From NCBI GenBank assembly GCA_003503535.1, contig DOCI01000355.1, positions 29,062 to 38,945 on the forward strand: DNA of 9,884 nucleotides, in the 5' to 3' direction. How positions within the stretch are numbered: position 1 is the stretch's first letter; every line of letters begins with the position of its first letter. Made by a program: the position numbers and the translations under genes. Shown here one piece after another: positions 6,868 to 9,884 of the stretch. The notes below the pieces were generated by a model. That model saw nothing but the letters and a program-made list of their open reading frames with translations. It was not told where the DNA came from and did no database searches. The DNA comes from Planctomycetaceae bacterium. GTDB taxonomy: Bacteria > Planctomycetota > Planctomycetia > Planctomycetales > Planctomycetaceae.

Positions 6868-9150
6868 ATGAAACCGAATCTACTGCGTCAAAACCGAATC
6901 CAGAGGGCTTCATTTGCCATCCTCTGTGTGGTGACTCTGTTTTCCAGTCTCAAATCCGTCAATGCCCAATCCGTCTGCCTGCCTGCTCCCCGGCTATTAA
7001 CTACCATGCCAATGGGCGGACAGACTGGTAGTACGATTGAGGTGACCATTACTGGTCAAAATCTGGATGCAGCAGAAGAATTGCTTTTCTCTCACCCGGG
7101 AATCACTTCTAAAAAACAGGTTGACGCAAATGGTCAGCCAATACCGCTGAAGTATGAAGTGACAATCGCAACCGATTGCCCGACAGGTATTCACGAGGCT
7201 TATGTGATGACTCGTCTGGGAATTTCATCGTCAAGAGTGTTTACGGTCAGTAAACGCCCTGAAGTGGTTCGCACTAAACCGAACACGACGCTCGAAACAG
7301 CAATGCTGCTTGAGGTCAATTCGCTTTGCAATGGGGTCATGACGAAGCAGTCGATCGATTATTATACCTTCAACGCAGAGAAGAATCAGCGTATTGTTGT
7401 CGATTGCGGAGCCGAAGGGATCGACTCGAAACTCAAACCCGTACTCATTGTTGCCGATGAAAATGGTGGAGATTTGCTGGTTGAACGGCGAGGCGGAGCG
7501 ATTGATTTCACTGCCCCCGAAACGGCTACCTATGTCATTAAAGTTCATGATTTAACCTACAACGGAGGCGCTGAATTTTTTTATCGCCTTTCATTGCAGG
7601 AACTTTCTCCTGATGAGCAGGTCGAACGTTTGCCATCCATCCAGTTGGTGAATTCTTTCTCCTGGCCTCCTTCGCAATACACCGAGGAGACTCTGGAAAC
7701 AGAAACAGAGCCGAATAATCAGTCCAAAGAAGCTCAGCAGATCTCTCTGCCATGTCTTATCTCCGGTAACTTTTATCCAGCTGCCGATGTCGACACATTC
7801 GAGTTTGAGGCGAAAAAAGGCGAGGTCTGGTGGGTCGAAGTCGCTTCGGAACGTATGGGACGGCAAACCGATCCCTTTGTTCTCGTTCAACACGTTGGAA
7901 AAGAAGGGGAGCAGGAAAAGCTGACTGATATAGCTGAATTGAATGACATCCCGAGTCCTGTCAAAGTCTCCAGTAACGGATATTCTTATGACGGCCCTCC
8001 CTACAATGCGGGCTCGACTGACGTCCTTGGCAAAGTCGAAATCAAAGAAGATGGAACTCATCGTCTGCAGTTGCGTGATTTATTTGGGGGAACCCGAAAC
8101 GATCCTTCAAATGATTATCGACTGATCATCCGCAAAGCCAATCCTGATTTCGCATTGGTTGGTTGGGCCTTGCACATGAATCTGCGTAATGGCGACCGCA
8201 ATGCCCTGTCGAAACCTCTGGCATTACGTGGTGGAACGACAATGCCGATTGAGGTTGTTGTTGTTAGACGTGACGGCTTCGATGGAGAAATCGATATCGA
8301 AATGACTGGATTACCAACGGGTGTCTCAGCGACAGGACTAAAAATACCTGCAGGGCAATCTCGCGGGATTCTCTTAGTCACTGCGGAAGTCCAGGCTCCT
8401 CGTGGTTTGTCGCAGGCATCTGTCTTAGGGAAAGCATTGATCAATGATCAGAATGTCGTCCGCCCTTGCTCCATGGCTTCCATGCAATGGCCAGTTGTCA
8501 ATGCGGCTCAGGAAATCCCCAGCCCACGTCTGTTGACGCAAGTTCCTGTTTCCGTTTGTGAAATCGAAGGGGCTCCCGTATCTATTGCTGCAGCAGAAGA
8601 CAAAGTCTGGGAAGTGATCGAAGGCGAAACACTAACAATTCCGCTCGCTCACACTCATCGCTGCGAATTTTCCGGAGCAATCATCAGCTTGAAAACCTAT
8701 GGAGCCGGTTTTGAAAAAGTCCCTGGCTTCGATGCCCCATTAAATAAAGCAACTTCTGAAGCCGTACTTGATTTGAAAGCGCTGAAGACACCGCCAGGTG
8801 AATACACAATTGCGTTCTACGGCAGTGCCGTTGCCAAATATCAGGATTGCCTGGAAGCTGTCGCAGAAGCCGAAAAAGCACTGGCTGACGCAAAAGCGGA
8901 AGTCGAAAAACTCTCCAAAGAATCTCTCGAACTGGCAGAAGTAGCGAAAACAGTGACCGGTGATGATAAACCGATCGCCGAAAAGAATGTGCAGGAATCA
9001 AATGCAAAATTAAAAACGGCTCAGGCTGAAGTTGTCGCAGCGGAAAAGAAACTGAAAGCCGCGACAGTCCGTGCCAAGCCCAAAGATATCGTTGATATTG
9101 TCGTCTCCAAACCGATTCGAATTCGTGTCAAACCAGCGGAGAAATCATGA
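6868..9150 (+). CDS. Secreted TIG/PPC-domain protein with C-terminal coiled coil
   Basis: This is a 760-aa exported beta-rich protein of unknown function. Residues 1-33 are a signal peptide with a basic start (KPNLLRQNRIQR), a hydrophobic core at 14-30 and cleavage after SVNA. A TIG/IPT-like Ig fold follows at about 40-128 (PMGGQTGSTIEVTITGQNL). A first PPC (bacterial pre-peptidase C-terminal) domain lies at about 135-245 and a second, beginning ETEPNN, at about 276-425. Further beta-sandwich sequence runs to about 655. Residues 662-731 are an Ala/Glu/Lys-rich heptad-like coiled coil inserted before a final strand (IVDIVVSKPIRIRV). No catalytic triad is visible, so a binding or scaffold role is inferred. 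GAGA about 10 nt before the ATG is a weak ribosome site. Its TGA overlaps the DUF1501 ATG by 4 nt, implying coupled synthesis. Confidence 0.9.
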   Translation: MKPNLLRQNRIQRASFAILCVVTLFSSLKSVNAQSVCLPAPRLLTTMPMGGQTGSTIEVTITGQNLDAAEELLFSHPGITSKKQVDANGQPIPLKYEVTIATDCPTGIHEAYVMTRLGISSSRVFTVSKRPEVVRTKPNTTLETAMLLEVNSLCNGVMTKQSIDYYTFNAEKNQRIVVDCGAEGIDSKLKPVLIVADENGGDLLVERRGGAIDFTAPETATYVIKVHDLTYNGGAEFFYRLSLQELSPDEQVERLPSIQLVNSFSWPPSQYTEETLETETEPNNQSKEAQQISLPCLISGNFYPAADVDTFEFEAKKGEVWWVEVASERMGRQTDPFVLVQHVGKEGEQEKLTDIAELNDIPSPVKVSSNGYSYDGPPYNAGSTDVLGKVEIKEDGTHRLQLRDLFGGTRNDPSNDYRLIIRKANPDFALVGWALHMNLRNGDRNALSKPLALRGGTTMPIEVVVVRRDGFDGEIDIEMTGLPTGVSATGLKIPAGQSRGILLVTAEVQAPRGLSQASVLGKALINDQNVVRPCSMASMQWPVVNAAQEIPSPRLLTQVPVSVCEIEGAPVSIAAAEDKVWEVIEGETLTIPLAHTHRCEFSGAIISLKTYGAGFEKVPGFDAPLNKATSEAVLDLKALKTPPGEYTIAFYGSAVAKYQDCLEAVAEAEKALADAKAEVEKLSKESLELAEVAKTVTGDDKPIAEKNVQESNAKLKTAQAEVVAAEKKLKAATVRAKPKDIVDIVVSKPIRIRVKPAEKS

Positions 9151-9884
9151 CGCATCCCTTCAATGCTTCCAGCGTAAAATTCTGTCCCGGTCCAGAAACC
9201 AGACGAGGCTTTCTCCGCATGGGAATGGCTGGCTTTGCCAGTCTGAGCCTGCCGAGCGTTTATCGACTTCGTGCAGAGAGCCTTCAATCGACACAAGACT
9301 CTGCACCAAAAGAAAAACGCTCCGTCATTATGGTCTGGCAGCCAGGTGGCTGTTCGCATATTGATACTTACGACCCCAAACCTTCAGCTCCCGGTGAATA
9401 CCGTGGTCCATTTGCCACCATTCCGACAAAAGTCCCCGGTATGCAATTCACCGAATTGCTGCCACTTCAGGCAAAAATTGCGGATAAGTTCACCGTATTA
9501 CGCTCAATGCGTCACAACGGCCCCGGTCACCCGGCTGGTTCCATGCAGATGCTCTCCGGAGATACCGATTCTCGCGACAAACCAAAACCTAAATTGCCGG
9601 ATTGGATGACCATCGCGAATTATCTGCGATCACAACAGGGGGAACGTGCAAATCCACTCCCGGCTTACGTGGGCGTCAATGGTCCATCCACTTATAACGG
9701 GCCCGCTTATCTGGGAGATGCCTATGCTCCGTTCACCGTCACGGGAGATCCCAACAAACCAAACTTTTCCGTTCCTAACATTGGACTGGCAAACCCCAAT
9801 GATGCACTGCATCTGAATCGCCGTTCAACTCTTAGACAGAATCTCGACAATCTGGAGCGAGCATTCGATCAGGCGGGCGAATTG
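9147..9884 (+). CDS. DUF1501 family protein with Tat signal, 3'-truncated by window edge
   Basis: The frame starts at the ATG that overlaps the preceding TGA (ATGA) and stays open for 246 codons to the end of the window. The N-terminus has a twin-arginine signal: T-R19-R20-G-F-L-R followed by a hydrophobic stretch (GMAGFASLSLPS), so the folded protein is exported by Tat. The DUF1501 hallmark follows as QPGGCSHIDTYDPKP, with H71 and D73, then MRHNGPGHPAGSMQMLSG, with H123 and H128. DUF1501 is distantly related to the alkaline phosphatase/sulfatase fold, and these His/Asp residues are candidate metal ligands; a hydrolase activity is inferred, not shown. Full-length members are about 430-500 aa, so roughly half is missing here. 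Pairing with DUF1549/DUF1553 and PPC proteins is characteristic of Planctomycetes. Confidence 0.93.
   Translation, partial: MTHPFNASSVKFCPGPETRRGFLRMGMAGFASLSLPSVYRLRAESLQSTQDSAPKEKRSVIMVWQPGGCSHIDTYDPKPSAPGEYRGPFATIPTKVPGMQFTELLPLQAKIADKFTVLRSMRHNGPGHPAGSMQMLSGDTDSRDKPKPKLPDWMTIANYLRSQQGERANPLPAYVGVNGPSTYNGPAYLGDAYAPFTVTGDPNKPNFSVPNIGLANPNDALHLNRRSTLRQNLDNLERAFDQAGEL

Noticed and set aside
6871..6900. Direct repeat AAACCGAATC (6871-6880 and 6891-6900)
   Set aside because: Only two copies of 10 bp inside the signal peptide coding region; most likely chance or local slippage, with no sign of a mobile element.
9271..9609. 112-aa + strand ORF near the right end
   Set aside because: It is a shadow in another frame of the DUF1501 gene, which has clear family motifs and runs to the window edge.
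1..9884. CRISPR array, tRNA, rRNA, transposase or phage genes
   Set aside because: No regular repeat-spacer pattern, cloverleaf, transposase motif or terminal inverted repeat was seen on reading either strand.

Overview
The window looks like chromosomal DNA of a planctomycete (class Planctomycetia). The marker is a three-gene block on the + strand: a DUF1549/DUF1553 protein with a cytochrome-like domain, a TIG/PPC-domain protein, and a Tat-exported DUF1501 protein. These families are greatly expanded in Planctomycetes and rare elsewhere. Base composition is moderate (roughly half G+C by eye), which suits the lower-GC Planctomycetales genera. I cannot name a genus. No rRNA, tRNA, CRISPR array, insertion sequence or phage gene is visible.

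Layout. (1) 1-1245, +: the C-terminal part of an alkaline phosphatase whose start lies left of the window. (2) 1303-2400, +: a secreted GH5-like glycoside hydrolase, 57 nt downstream and probably cotranscribed. (3) 2397-4063, -: four tightly overlapping small genes. In transcription order they are DUF1653, maltose/galactoside-type O-acetyltransferase, cupin, and a Cys-rich protein resembling DUF2314. Each start overlaps the preceding stop by 4 or 8 nt. The last gene meets the GH5 gene tail to tail, and the two stop codons overlap. A possible fifth member is a 51-aa membrane peptide at 4122-4277, just upstream. (4) about 4278-4578: a gene-free divergent intergenic region holding an exact TTGACA box. 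(5) 4579-9884, +: the secreted planctomycete block, with the DUF1501 gene cut by the right edge.

How the genes work together. All three genes of block 5, and the GH5 enzyme, carry visible export signals. The phosphatase is probably exported too, but its N-terminus is missing. The + strand genes therefore mostly act outside the cytoplasm. The first block fits polymer and phosphoester scavenging. The last block is a heme-c-motif protein, a beta-rich PPC scaffold and a DUF1501 putative hydrolase, conserved but of unsolved function. The minus-strand cluster encodes cytoplasmic proteins without signal peptides, and their physical coupling is the best evidence of a shared role. Nothing here is clearly a new defence or mobile system. 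The least understood parts are the overlapping minus-strand cluster, the unlisted membrane peptide and the phosphatase that lacks the usual last zinc ligand.
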